Virus record (IMG/VR): IMGVR_UViG_3300026484_000575
Location: 1 to 34,376 of that record
DNA: 34,376 bases
From: a virus
Direction: 5' to 3' (one strand)
Shown here: positions 1-6,767 of the stretch, one piece after another
Numbering within the stretch: position 1 is the stretch's first letter
Layout of the letters: each line of letters opens with the position of its first letter
Notes under the pieces: model-generated
Database searches by the model: none
What the model saw: the letters and a program-made list of their open reading frames with translations, nothing else
Told to the model about the DNA's origin: nothing
Translations under genes and position numbers: made by a program

Positions 1-723
1 ACCAGTTGAATCGAGACCGTTTTTAAATCTGTAAATAGTATTGTCTTCACCATCAGTAGCTTTTAAAACTTCCGTATAATTACCACCATCAATTATGTTT
101 CCATCTGCATCAATATTTCTCATTTTAGCTAATGTCCCATCTGGCATCACTAAGTCATAACCAACAAGGTTGTCTACAAAAGGAATTTTTTCATCAGTTT
201 GGTCTGTACCATTTCTCAAGTTAAAATCGTTAAACGCTATAGGCATTTCAACTGTAAATTCTTTTCCATCAGGGCCAAACGATATATTGCTTGCTGTAAT
301 ATCTTTTTCAATGTAAACAATTCTATGTTTCTTATCGTTGTAAGTGTATGTAAAGTCATCAACGCTGTCATCGAGCAATGATGTTTTAATTAATTCAGCC
401 GCTTTAAGTTCAGTGTCATTTACTGTAGGGTCAACCTTTTGTTTTGGATTATCAAAATTATGACCACAATTACCGAACGCCACTTTTGCAAGTTTGTAGT
501 TTGTGTCTCCAGCCATAACGTGCGCCATTATTTTTTTAGCAGTTTCGAGCGAAGTATTAAACATCACGTCATCAATATCGTATCCTTTCCACATAGTCAC
601 AATGTCAACCAAATTGCCTTGAGGGTCATAAACTTTAAGAGCAACTTTGCCTTTCATGCCGCTTACCGTTTTTGAGCTGTTTAGCATTCTATTGAAAGTT
701 TTAGCTTGACTTTTTGTAATCAT
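1..723 (-). CDS. Tail/baseplate-like virion protein, 3' end cut by the window edge
   Basis: Open for 241 codons from ATG at 723 and running off the left edge, so the C-terminus is missing. The start has AAGGACTGAA just upstream and a TGCTATAAT promoter at 753-761. Around residues 74-95 the protein reads GDTNYKLAKVAFGN followed by a cysteine/glycine turn and a proline-containing segment. This resembles the 'lAfGxGG...P...dt.L' pattern found near the N-terminus of many phage tail-fibre and baseplate-attachment proteins (family-level resemblance only). The remainder is acidic and beta-rich, with 'DPQGNLVD' and 'DADGNIIDGGNY' turns. It is transcribed alone in the same direction as the neighbouring 773-1342 gene. 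I cannot name a family. A tail or fibre component is the best guess from composition and neighbourhood. Confidence 0.72.
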   Translation of the reverse strand, partial: MITKSQAKTFNRMLNSSKTVSGMKGKVALKVYDPQGNLVDIVTMWKGYDIDDVMFNTSLETAKKIMAHVMAGDTNYKLAKVAFGNCGHNFDNPKQKVDPTVNDTELKAAELIKTSLLDDSVDDFTYTYNDKKHRIVYIEKDITASNISFGPDGKEFTVEMPIAFNDFNLRNGTDQTDEKIPFVDNLVGYDLVMPDGTLAKMRNIDADGNIIDGGNYTEVLKATDGEDNTIYRFKNGLDSTG

Positions 724-752
724 TTCAGTCCTTTTTAGTTATTTTTTTGTTA

Positions 753-761
753 ATTATAGCA
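753..761 (-). promoter_or_regulatory. Extended -10 promoter for the left-edge gene
   Basis: Minus strand reads TGCTATAAT, with the hexamer complementary to 753-758. It lies about 29 bases upstream of the ATG at 723 and matches the elements found at the other transcription-unit starts in the window. Confidence 0.6.
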
Positions 762-772
762 TATTAAACTAA

Positions 773-1342
773 TTAATAATATGCAATCAAGTCGCCATCT
801 GCCATATTATAAATTTTTAATGTTTTATTAGCCGCATCATAAACATAATATTTTTCGTCGCTTGTATTTTTTGTTATAAGTTTTCCATTAACAAAAATTA
901 ATCTAATTGGTCTTGTAAAGTCAACCAGAGTAACACTATTACCATCATCTGCATCTATATTATCTGATGTAATTTTAACTGTTACAGGGTCTTTCGTCGG
1001 CATATCCAAAGATGTTATGTAAGTTTGCCTAATATTTGTTGTTGGGTCTAAAAATTGGATTCTACCCAAATCTGTGTTAAATCCAATTTGTCCCGGAAGT
1101 AGTGTTGACGAAAGAGCTACTGAGCCACCAAGTTTAGGTTTGTACTCTTGTATATTGTCAGTTACATATTTTTCAACATCTGTCCAATAAGCAATTTTTT
1201 TTGCCCCCTCTGATGTACCTATAAATAGATTGGTCGTATCCATCGCATATACAAACTCTCTTACCGCAGGTCTATATTGTTGCAATGTTGCCTCTGTTTC
1301 TGCCCATCTTATCTGTAGTTGTTTTGCTATTGGTTCACTCAT
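773..1342 (-). CDS. Probable tail-fibre protein with Mtd-N-like segments
   Basis: 189 residues; ATG at 1342 preceded by AAAGGAAAAACA. The N-terminal part (about residues 9-55) has IRWAETEA, then YRPAVREFVYAMDTTNLFIGT and a closing IAYW. This follows the pattern of phage fibre attachment domains related to the major tropism determinant N-terminus (RGTaaqW...LaxGExgxxTDtxxlkiGdG..W). A second shorter copy, LLPGQIGFNTDLGRIQFLD, follows at about 83-101. The C-terminal third ends in FVNGKLIT...YYVYDAANKTLKIYN and GDLIAYY, a compact beta-sandwich ending common in fibre proteins. These resemblances were judged by eye. It sits alone under its own promoter, back to back with the plus-strand operon that begins at 1387. 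No reverse transcriptase or variable-repeat cassette is present, so nothing here indicates diversity generation. Confidence 0.7.
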   Translation of the reverse strand: MSEPIAKQLQIRWAETEATLQQYRPAVREFVYAMDTTNLFIGTSEGAKKIAYWTDVEKYVTDNIQEYKPKLGGSVALSSTLLPGQIGFNTDLGRIQFLDPTTNIRQTYITSLDMPTKDPVTVKITSDNIDADDGNSVTLVDFTRPIRLIFVNGKLITKNTSDEKYYVYDAANKTLKIYNMADGDLIAYY

Positions 1343-1360
1343 TGTTTTTCCTTTTTTTGT

Positions 1361-1373
1361 TATAATTATAGCA
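1361..1373. promoter_or_regulatory. Shared bidirectional promoter core TATAATTATA
   Basis: The perfect palindrome TATAATTATA at 1361-1370 supplies a TATAAT on both strands. The minus-strand copy has the extended TGC and serves the gene starting at 1342. The plus-strand copy is preceded by a T-run and GT and serves the gene starting at 1387. Distances from hexamer to start codon are about 22 and 20 bases, the same as at the other promoters here. Confidence 0.6.
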
Positions 1374-1386
1374 AAAAGGCAAAAAA

Positions 1387-2010
1387 GTGGCTGAAAAAAT
1401 AAAAATTACCAACTCGTATTATAAAGAGTTATACATATCTAAAACTGACCAATACGGAAATGAAAAACCTATAGACTTATCTAAATATAATGATTGTTAT
1501 GTAATTTTTAAAAAGAATAGATTAGTGCCTGATGAAGAGGCCTATCTTATTAAAAAAATATATCCAGATGATTCAAATATTGGAGTAATCCCTATTTATC
1601 TAACCCCTGAAGAAACAAAGATGTTGCCGCTTACATCTTTTGATGGAGATTTGCCATATTTTTATATGTTTGTTCAGATAGGGAGTACAGCCACGGGCGA
1701 AACAATGGAAGTGGGTGAATACAAGGTAAAAACAGAATACGCAGGTTTAAGATATTACACTAAAGTTGACACTGATTTAAGTGATTTGGGACCTATTACA
1801 GGATATGTAGGCTATGTGTTTGATTGTGGCAGATTGTGCGAGCCAGCAGTATATGTGCTTGACTTATCTGGAGGAAAGCCTATCGTTACAGATTGTGGGA
1901 AATTAACAAACTATGAATATACTATTATAGATTTAGGGCCTATATCAAAAGAGCCTATTGAGATTTATGATTTAAGTAAGTTTACTGGAGTGTGTGATGT
2001 TAATATTTAG
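1387..2010 (+). CDS. Virion-like beta protein with a 13-residue D(L/C)G repeat
   Basis: 207 residues, starting at GTG 1387 with a weak AAAGG upstream. Residues 1-123 look like a beta-sandwich: alternating strands with a PIDLSKYNDCYVIFKK stretch, a proline-rich centre and a closing EVGEYKVKTEYAG. The pattern is reminiscent of the N-terminal domain of upper-baseplate or fibre-adaptor proteins, which is a weak, by-eye analogy. Residues 133-195 are a run of short repeats beginning D133, D146, D159, D169, D182 and D195, four of the five spaced 13 residues (DLGPI..., DCGRL..., DLSGG..., DCGKL..., DLGPI...). It is first in a three-gene plus-strand operon and overlaps the sigma-like gene by 14 bases. 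Its pairing with a regulator is odd if it is structural. Function unknown. Confidence 0.75.
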   Translation: MAEKIKITNSYYKELYISKTDQYGNEKPIDLSKYNDCYVIFKKNRLVPDEEAYLIKKIYPDDSNIGVIPIYLTPEETKMLPLTSFDGDLPYFYMFVQIGSTATGETMEVGEYKVKTEYAGLRYYTKVDTDLSDLGPITGYVGYVFDCGRLCEPAVYVLDLSGGKPIVTDCGKLTNYEYTIIDLGPISKEPIEIYDLSKFTGVCDVNI

Positions 2011-2650
2011 TTCTGACCCACAGATAAATCAAATAGCTAATCAACAGCTCGAATATTTTGTTAACAAATTCAAACAAAACCACAACGAAAATGTACTAAG
2101 GGCAAAAGGTGAAATAATTATAAAAAAAGCTCTTAAAAACTGGAACCCTAGTAAAGGAAATCTTAAAACATTTTTATCTTCACAACTGCAACAACTATCA
2201 AGAGAACTTTATAAAAATCAAATTGTTTATATCCCCGAAAACCAACAATTATTAATGTACAAGGCACAACAAATTATTAATACATATAATGACACGTATG
2301 GAGGAGTCCCTGATGCTAAATATTTAGCCAAACAGTTAAATATAACAGAAAAGAAAGCAAAAAACTTACTAAACTTATATGGAGGGGTTGTTTCTCATCA
2401 GTATGATACAGATATAAAAGGAAAAACTGCTGAAACATATTCCCCACTTGAAATAATAAACACTATTCCAGATTCTTTGCACAGAGAAATTGCTAATGAT
2501 TTATATTTAAAAGAGAAACCCAAAGATTATATTTATAAAAAATATGGAATTAAGCAAACTAAATTTTATGAAATCAAAAAGAGTATAGATTCACATATAA
2601 ACAGATATTCTGAAGCTATGAATACAGAAAAAGATAAAGGATTATTCTAA
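1997..2650 (+). CDS. Sigma-70-family-like protein, possible phage sigma factor
   Basis: 217 residues. ATG 1997 is preferred over GTG 1994 because GGAG at 1987-1990 then lies 6 bases upstream. Residues about 45-75 read KALKNWNPSKGNLKTFLSSQ then LQQLSRELYKN. This matches the end of sigma region 2 and its link to region 3 (in RpoD-like proteins KFDPSKGxxFSTYA...I.RA). It is followed by VYIPEN and a helix-turn-helix-like GGVPDAKYLAKQLNITEKKA at about 103-121, like sigma region 3. A C-terminal stretch (about 165-200; YLKEKPKDYIYKKYGIKQTK) resembles region 4. The canonical -10-recognition aromatics of region 2.4 are not evident, and the protein is short. It probably directs host RNA polymerase to a subset of phage promoters. 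A DNA-binding protein derived from sigma is the alternative. It is coupled to both neighbours by overlaps of 14 bases and 1 base. Confidence 0.62.
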   Translation: MLIFSSDPQINQIANQQLEYFVNKFKQNHNENVLRAKGEIIIKKALKNWNPSKGNLKTFLSSQLQQLSRELYKNQIVYIPENQQLLMYKAQQIINTYNDTYGGVPDAKYLAKQLNITEKKAKNLLNLYGGVVSHQYDTDIKGKTAETYSPLEIINTIPDSLHREIANDLYLKEKPKDYIYKKYGIKQTKFYEIKKSIDSHINRYSEAMNTEKDKGLF

Positions 2651-3063
2651 TGAATATTAATGACTTGTTTGCCAACAAGATATCGGAGGTAGAATCAACA
2701 ACATTGACATCAAATATACAAACATCAGCAGAAATTGATGCAGAAAAAAAATTAAAAGCATTCGTTCAAGAATTGCTCACAACCAAATCTCCTGTGCTGA
2801 AACCAGGGTATGGAACTACTTTTATTAACGATTTGGGCGAAATAGTTAATATATACAAAATGAGATATTACCTTCAGTCTAATGCCGATTCCATTAAAAA
2901 TAAATATAACATATCTACTGTAGAAATAGCAGATGTTAAAAAAAACGGTAACGCTTTAATAGGGCATATAGAAGCCGTTTTTAATGAAAATATCAAAAAA
3001 ACTGTTAATTTTCAAATTGATTGGAAAGATAGAATGTTTACTACAGAAGCTATTGTGGAGTAA
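2650..3063 (+). CDS. Unknown 137-residue protein, last gene of the sigma operon
   Basis: Starts at ATG 2650 inside the stop codon of the sigma-like gene (TAATG), implying translational coupling. No known domain recognised. The N-terminal 35 residues are polar (NKISEVESTTLTSN). The middle has a helix with KLKAFVQELL and a loop with PGYGTTF. The C-terminal half alternates short beta strands (NALIGHIEAVF, KKTVNFQIDW). No signal peptide or membrane segment. It ends 13 bases before the stop codon of the convergent 3077-3730 gene, leaving no room for a separate terminator. Co-transcription with a sigma-like gene makes an accessory regulatory role possible, but the sequence does not show it. Confidence 0.72.
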   Translation: MNINDLFANKISEVESTTLTSNIQTSAEIDAEKKLKAFVQELLTTKSPVLKPGYGTTFINDLGEIVNIYKMRYYLQSNADSIKNKYNISTVEIADVKKNGNALIGHIEAVFNENIKKTVNFQIDWKDRMFTTEAIVE

Positions 3064-3076
3064 AGGAAGAAGAGAA

Positions 3077-3730
3077 TTAAATATAAATTCTCGCTCCTCC
3101 AAGTCCTCCATTGATAAGATTATCGATTCCTGTTTTAAGGTAATCAATATCACCTTTAAGATTATCGTAATCGTAATCAGTAGCATGGAATATTTCAGAA
3201 GTTACATCAATTTCACCAGCTTCGCTAGTTACTTGAACTTGATAATCTCCACCAGAAACAACACTTCCTGTTAGGTTTTCAGTGTTTACTACTACTCTAT
3301 AATCACCAGAGTTACCAACTTGAGTAATTTGTGCATCTGCAGTTTCATCATCATCAGTGTCAGCTACCACATTGCCTTTTAACGGCTTATAGAAAGTAAT
3401 CGTGTCTCCCGTAACAAGTCTAATTTCTTTAAGTTCAGTTCCTTCAGATGTAGGAATAGATACTTTCATTCCAGCTTTAAATTTCGCACCGTCTCCTTCA
3501 ACTAATGGAAGAATCTTGCTTCCTGCAGAAACATCAGCTGCAATTGTTCCGGTGGCAGGATTATCTATATTGTAGATAATTTCGCTCACTTCAACATTGT
3601 CAGTTTCGTTTGTAACATTTCCTGTTTGTAGGTCAACTAGAAAAATTTCCCAGTCGTTCAACCCCATTTTGTCTCTATCCGTTCCAATAACAAAATGGTT
3701 TATTCCAGGAACAGTCCATAATGCTGCCAT
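3077..3730 (-). CDS. Beta-rich virion structural protein with GGARIYI tail
   Basis: 217 residues, ATG 3730, preceded by AAAGGATAAAAT and its own promoter at 3764-3769. The start (MAALWTVPGINHFVIGTDRD) is followed by an acidic segment. A beta-barrel-like insert at about residues 57-130 (SAGSKILPLVEGDGAKFKAG...GDTITFYKPL) has the 'aGd..i....F..G..v' pattern frequent in phage hub and fibre proteins; a comparable insert occurs in the 24905-25864 product. A helix near the end (DNLKGDIDYLKTGIDNLI) could be a short trimerising coil. The last residues, GGARIYI, resemble the tail of the adjacent 3804-5246 spike (SGAKIFM). Probably a tail or spike-complex component. No specific family recognised. Confidence 0.72.
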   Translation of the reverse strand: MAALWTVPGINHFVIGTDRDKMGLNDWEIFLVDLQTGNVTNETDNVEVSEIIYNIDNPATGTIAADVSAGSKILPLVEGDGAKFKAGMKVSIPTSEGTELKEIRLVTGDTITFYKPLKGNVVADTDDDETADAQITQVGNSGDYRVVVNTENLTGSVVSGGDYQVQVTSEAGEIDVTSEIFHATDYDYDNLKGDIDYLKTGIDNLINGGLGGARIYI

Positions 3731-3763
3731 ATTTTATCCTTTCTTTGTTTTTTTTGCATTATT

Positions 3764-3769
3764 ATTATA
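3764..3769 (-). promoter_or_regulatory. -10 promoter for the 3077-3730 gene
   Basis: Minus strand reads GGGTTATAATAATAATGC, with TATAAT at 3769-3764, 33 bases from the start codon. It lies in the 73-base gap after the tailspike gene. Confidence 0.5.
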
Positions 3770-3803
3770 ACCCAAAAAAAAGGTAGTTCAAAATGCAGCG
3801 AGA

Positions 3804-5246
3804 TTACATAAAAATTTTAGCCCCTGAAGAATCGTTTTCTATCACAATGGAGGTATCGTCTGTTGTTGTATCTTCTGTATCGTCTTCTTCTTCTACTCTG
3901 GAAACTTTAACAGATTCCCAATATACATTATTTTGTATTTTACAATACAATAAATATATTCCGTCTTGCCATATTTCTCCTGTTGAACTTTCTTCTGCTA
4001 ATTCTCCTATCAAAAAAGAAACCCTATATAAAGATTCACCTATTTGGACTACTTCATACGGGTCTTCAATTTTATTATTATTTGATTTTCGTAATTCCAC
4101 ATTAGGTTTGATTTTACTGTTGATAAAAAAACTAAATATAGATTCCAATTTAGTATTTTTATCAGGAATTAAATAAACACTTGGACTTGCATCAGAGGTA
4201 GTGTTATTATTTTCGAAATCCAGATAAGAGTCTACGTCTATAGTGAAAGGTTTGTTCGGCACGACGCTAAAGGTTATACTATTATTTATAGTAATAGAAT
4301 ATTCCTTGTATCTAATTTCTCTGTCTTTGTTTTTTTCTATATAAATCAAATCGGTGTAATTTCTATCTTTCAACACAAACATATCAATTGTTTCATCTTG
4401 ATAAGTAATTTTTATTATAATGTTTTCATTCGTGTATTTAAAGTTGATTCTGTTTTTAACGATTATAGTGCTCTTATTGTCCTCAAAATACACATTTAAA
4501 CCATCAATAACAGGGTTTATTAAAGATAAAGTCTTTTTTTCTGTATGGGATTCGCAATATATTAAATTATTATAGTTATGTGCCCTAAAGTCTTCTATTA
4601 CGCAATCTCCAGAAATTGCGGGATTGAAATATAAAGCATATCCATCGTCTGACACATTATTTACAGAAATGTTTTTGAGAAGACCTATCTTACCCAAAAC
4701 ACTTATTGAACCATATTTTGTTTTAGCATTTAAATATTTTGTATTTTTCACATACGAATTGTTGCCCGAAATTCTTCCAAAACCTATTATTAAACAATCC
4801 TCTATTTCAACTAGTTGTTTGTCTGGAGAATTAAAAAACCCCCAGAAACATGGAGCCTCTATATAAGAACCATATAAAAATAAATTTCCTGACAATGTAT
4901 AAATATCATCTTTCTTTTTGCAACCAAAACCATAACCTAAAGAAAGATTTGGAGCATAAAAATAACATCCATTTAAAACCTTGTTGTTTTGTTTACTGCC
5001 TAATCTAAAAAATGAATTTTCATACACCTGAAAATAAGACGATGTTACTTCTACAGAAACGTTTTCATCTTCCAAAGACGCAGCGCTATCTTTTCCTATA
5101 TAAAAATCAAAATCAAAAAAATAACTTCTGTCACCTATTTTTTTTGCTTTGTTTCGATAATAGCTATTTGCTACCTTTTTGAACACATCTTCAAAAGAAT
5201 AGCTTCCCCCATCAATATAAATAGAACTAGAGGTAACAGAAATCAT
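3804..5246 (-). CDS. Probable tailspike/receptor-binding protein (beta-helix-like)
   Basis: 480 residues, ATG 5246 with AGAGGTAAC upstream. The N-terminus begins with ITVTSS-like strands (MISVTSSSIYIDGGSYSFED). Residues about 60-250 are a succession of short strands and turns with recurrent asparagine and glycine (LNGCYFYAPNL, LSGNLFLYGSYIEAPCFWGF, ISGNNSYVKNTKYLNAKT, ISGDCVIEDFRAHNYNNLIY). This is the look of a right-handed parallel beta-helix as in phage tailspikes. After a beta-sandwich region, an acidic low-complexity linker (EEEDDTEDTTTDD, about 452-464) leads to a short tail ending SGAKIFM, like its neighbour at 3077. No catalytic residues can be assigned, so whether it depolymerises a surface glycan is unknown. 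It is last in the 5921-to-3804 operon. Confidence 0.65.
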   Translation of the reverse strand: MISVTSSSIYIDGGSYSFEDVFKKVANSYYRNKAKKIGDRSYFFDFDFYIGKDSAASLEDENVSVEVTSSYFQVYENSFFRLGSKQNNKVLNGCYFYAPNLSLGYGFGCKKKDDIYTLSGNLFLYGSYIEAPCFWGFFNSPDKQLVEIEDCLIIGFGRISGNNSYVKNTKYLNAKTKYGSISVLGKIGLLKNISVNNVSDDGYALYFNPAISGDCVIEDFRAHNYNNLIYCESHTEKKTLSLINPVIDGLNVYFEDNKSTIIVKNRINFKYTNENIIIKITYQDETIDMFVLKDRNYTDLIYIEKNKDREIRYKEYSITINNSITFSVVPNKPFTIDVDSYLDFENNNTTSDASPSVYLIPDKNTKLESIFSFFINSKIKPNVELRKSNNNKIEDPYEVVQIGESLYRVSFLIGELAEESSTGEIWQDGIYLLYCKIQNNVYWESVKVSRVEEEDDTEDTTTDDTSIVIENDSSGAKIFM

Positions 5247-5258
5247 GTTACCTCTTTT

Positions 5259-5405
5259 TTATTTGTTTATGTGTTTATGGAAAGTTTTAAGTCTTATGTA
5301 AGCTGCTTTTTTTAGTAATTCAATTGTGGGCACATCTGATTTTAGAATAGCTTTAGAAGTTTTTAACTCTTCAGCTATTTTTAATAGTTCTTTTTTTGTC
5401 TCCAT
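5259..5405 (-). CDS. 48-residue microprotein with LKIAEELK motif
   Basis: Small gene read directly from the sequence: ATG 5405 to TAA 5259. It has an excellent ribosome site (AAGGAAAAACA) identical in style to the 773-1342 gene, and fits tightly between neighbours with gaps of 9 and 12 bases. The product is lysine-rich and helical: METKKELLKIAEELKTSKAI, then a PTIELLKKAAYIRLK stretch and KHINK at the end. It resembles the 52-residue product of 9160-9318 over its first 17 residues (KxxLKIAEExK). It carries the KxA motif shared by the head-side proteins of the window. Possibly a minor capsid or internal head protein. Function not known. Confidence 0.72.
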   Translation of the reverse strand: METKKELLKIAEELKTSKAILKSDVPTIELLKKAAYIRLKTFHKHINK

Positions 5406-5414
5406 TGTTTTTCC

Positions 5415-5921
5415 TTATACTTCAATACCAAGCGCTTGTAGGAATGATTTAGCTGCTCTCTCACCAAAAACATCAGCTGTTTTTTCAAGGTCAGCCAATT
5501 CAAGCAATGAATCGTATGCTATTTTTTCTAATTCTGCATCAATTTCTTCTCCAGCTACACTCGCTTCTTTTGCTAACATTTTTGATTCTTCTCTCAAAAC
5601 CGTAACAACATCTTCTTCACTTGCTATTTTAGTAAAAGGGATTCCTTTTTCTTTTTTTATTGGTGCTGTAGGTTCAGTTGTTGACCCTGGTCTATCTATC
5701 ACATTGTTTATTTTGTGCTCATTTTCAAGCCTTTTTAAAATTCCACTTGGGGCTCTTCCCTCAGACACTTTAACGGTTTCTTTTGGTGCTTTTTTTACAG
5801 AATCCGGATTTTCTGTCGGGAATTGAGGTTTGTTGTCATCTGGGTTGGCCATCGCCATTTTCTGAAGGTCTTTTTCCGCTGAATCCACTATTTGCGCAAG
5901 AATTTCGTTTCTGTTTTGCAT
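5415..5921 (-). CDS. Acidic protein rich in KxA motifs, possible head or scaffold component
   Basis: 168 residues, ATG 5921, ribosome site AAAGGAACAAAAA, own promoter at 5947-5955. The first 90 residues are proline- and charge-rich and probably disordered (PDDNKPQFPTENPD, PGSTTEPTAPIKKEK). The C-terminal half is helical. Six K-x-A motifs were counted by eye, among them QKMAM, TKIAS, AKEAS, EKIAY and EKTAD. The same motif is frequent in the 9330-10283 and 16459-17496 products and at the N-terminus of the major capsid protein. Low complexity, acidity and the shared motif would suit an internal-head or scaffolding protein, but position (first gene of the spike operon) does not prove it. No family recognised. 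Confidence 0.7.
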   Translation of the reverse strand: MQNRNEILAQIVDSAEKDLQKMAMANPDDNKPQFPTENPDSVKKAPKETVKVSEGRAPSGILKRLENEHKINNVIDRPGSTTEPTAPIKKEKGIPFTKIASEEDVVTVLREESKMLAKEASVAGEEIDAELEKIAYDSLLELADLEKTADVFGERAAKSFLQALGIEV

Positions 5922-5946
5922 TTTTTGTTCCTTTTTTTTTGGATAT

Positions 5947-5955
5947 ATTATAGCA
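5947..5955 (-). promoter_or_regulatory. Extended -10 promoter for the 5921-to-3804 operon
   Basis: Minus strand TTTTGCTATAATATATCC, TATAAT at 5952-5947, 25 bases upstream of the start at 5921. It forms a divergent pair with the plus-strand promoter at 5971-5979. Confidence 0.6.
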
Positions 5956-5970
5956 AAACTTTTAATTTTT

Positions 5971-5979
5971 TGGTAAAAT
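5971..5979 (+). promoter_or_regulatory. Extended -10 promoter for the HU-like operon
   Basis: TGGTAAAAT at 5971-5979 is preceded by a T-run and ends 20 bases before ATG 6000. The hexamer TAAAAT deviates by one base from the TATAAT seen at most other units, so it may be weaker. Confidence 0.5.
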
Positions 5980-5999
5980 CATTTAAAAAAGGATGTTTT

Positions 6000-6272
6000 A
6001 TGATTAAGACCACTTATATATCGCTTATTGAAAAGATTTCAGCAGATACTAATCTGAATAAAAAAACCGTTAGAAAAGTTATGGATTCTTTTATTAGTGC
6101 AGTATTAAATCTTAAGGATGAAGGTGATACACTATACCTGAAAAATCTCGGAAAATTTACAGTTAAAAAAAGAGCCCAGAGGATTATAAAACTAAACAAA
6201 GAGGGTGACAAAGTGAAAGAAGAAATTATTCCTGAAAGATTGGCTATCACTTTCAAAAGAACTGGGAGCTAA
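6000..6272 (+). CDS. HU/IHF-like DNA-binding protein
   Basis: 90 residues, the usual HU length. ATG 6000 is chosen because AAAAAAGGATGTTTT lies directly upstream; the frame stays open further 5' but lacks a start with a ribosome site. The layout fits HU: an N-terminal helical pair (SLIEKISADTNLNKKTVRKV, about 8-27), a second helix with FISAVLNLKDEGDTL, then the family signature LKNLGKFTVKKRAQR at about 47-61 (HU: GFGxFxVxxRaaR). The closing IIPERLAITFKRTGS corresponds to the C-terminal IPAxxxvxFKpG. The segment that would form the DNA-bending beta arm (about 62-77) has no NPQTG and no intercalating proline, so bending may be weaker or of another kind. It probably compacts or organises phage DNA, or acts as a regulator. 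It heads a four-gene plus-strand operon. Confidence 0.85.
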   Translation: MIKTTYISLIEKISADTNLNKKTVRKVMDSFISAVLNLKDEGDTLYLKNLGKFTVKKRAQRIIKLNKEGDKVKEEIIPERLAITFKRTGS

Positions 6273-6273
6273 C

Positions 6274-6513
6274 ATGGGTGGGGCTTTAAGTCTTTTGGGT
6301 AAAGGTATTTCTTTTGGAGCTAATACTGGTAGAAAAGCAATTAATACGATAAAAAATTCAGCGTTCACTGGAATTACAAACCCTCTTAAAACAAAGACAG
6401 GTAAGGCATTAACTATGTTTACAGTAGGACAAGGATTGTTTAGCCCAGGTACTTCCAATAAAGAGATTACAGGCTTAATCCAACAACAGTCATCAAAATA
6501 TTTTGGCAAATAA
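6274..6513 (+). CDS. Small glycine-rich basic protein, unknown
   Basis: 79 residues, ATG 6274 one base after the HU-like stop, with GGGAG at 6264-6268. The N-terminus MGGALSLLGKGISFGANTG has a small-residue zipper pattern, and ALTMFTVGQGLFSPG near residue 50 is a second short hydrophobic segment. Between them is a basic linker (GRKAINTIKNSAF). The size and glycine pattern recall small membrane-active or internal virion proteins, and a similar glycine-zipper pattern appears in the much larger 13864-15135 product. That is only a resemblance in composition. No family recognised. Confidence 0.7.
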   Translation: MGGALSLLGKGISFGANTGRKAINTIKNSAFTGITNPLKTKTGKALTMFTVGQGLFSPGTSNKEITGLIQQQSSKYFGK

Positions 6514-6514
6514 A

Positions 6515-6757
6515 ATGACTCTGACAACATTTAGAGATAAATTGTTTATGCTTCAAGAGCAAAAAGCTTTAACAAATAACGAGATAAAGTTTTTAAATTT
6601 GTTTAATACTGTGGAGCAAATATATAACATTATAAAAAGCGCAGCTAACGATTCCAAAGAGTTTACAATTAACAATATTAATATTGAGATTATTTCTGAT
6701 TATAAGTCAGAAACAGAAAGTATATGGCTTAAAATTTTAAACGCCGCAATTAATTAA
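6515..6757 (+). CDS. Small helical protein, unknown
   Basis: 80 residues from ATG 6515, one base after the preceding stop. A TTG at 6503 in the same frame would extend it by four codons but has no ribosome site. Initiation at 6515 probably depends on coupling, since the upstream sequence has only a weak purine run. The product is mostly helical (LFMLQEQKALTNNEIKFLNL) with a short beta segment (FTINNINIEII). No signal, membrane segment or known motif. It is the third gene of the HU-like operon. Confidence 0.62.
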   Translation: MTLTTFRDKLFMLQEQKALTNNEIKFLNLFNTVEQIYNIIKSAANDSKEFTINNINIEIISDYKSETESIWLKILNAAIN

Positions 6758-6767
6758 GGAGAAAGCA

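Noticed and set aside
439-675. 78-codon plus-strand frame, and a similar one at 199-381
   Set aside because: They are antisense to the left-edge partial gene, with no ribosome site.
773-1342. Diversity-generating retroelement target, suggested by the Mtd-like segments
   Set aside because: No reverse transcriptase, template repeat or variable-repeat copy is present in the window, and the fibre-attachment fold is common without such systems.
2956-3274. Overlapping short frames on both strands across the convergent junction
   Set aside because: They lie within the ends of the 2650-3063 and 3077-3730 genes in other frames and have no start signals.
3793-4176. 127-codon plus-strand frame starting MQRDYIK opposite the spike gene
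   Set aside because: It is antisense to the 3' end of the 3804-5246 gene, and its serine-rich text is the complement of the acidic linker. It lacks a ribosome site and promoter.
5326-5826. 166-codon plus-strand frame
   Set aside because: Mirror of the 5415-5921 gene and the 48-residue gene, which both have strong ribosome sites and a promoter. The serine/phenylalanine-rich product is typical of an antisense frame.
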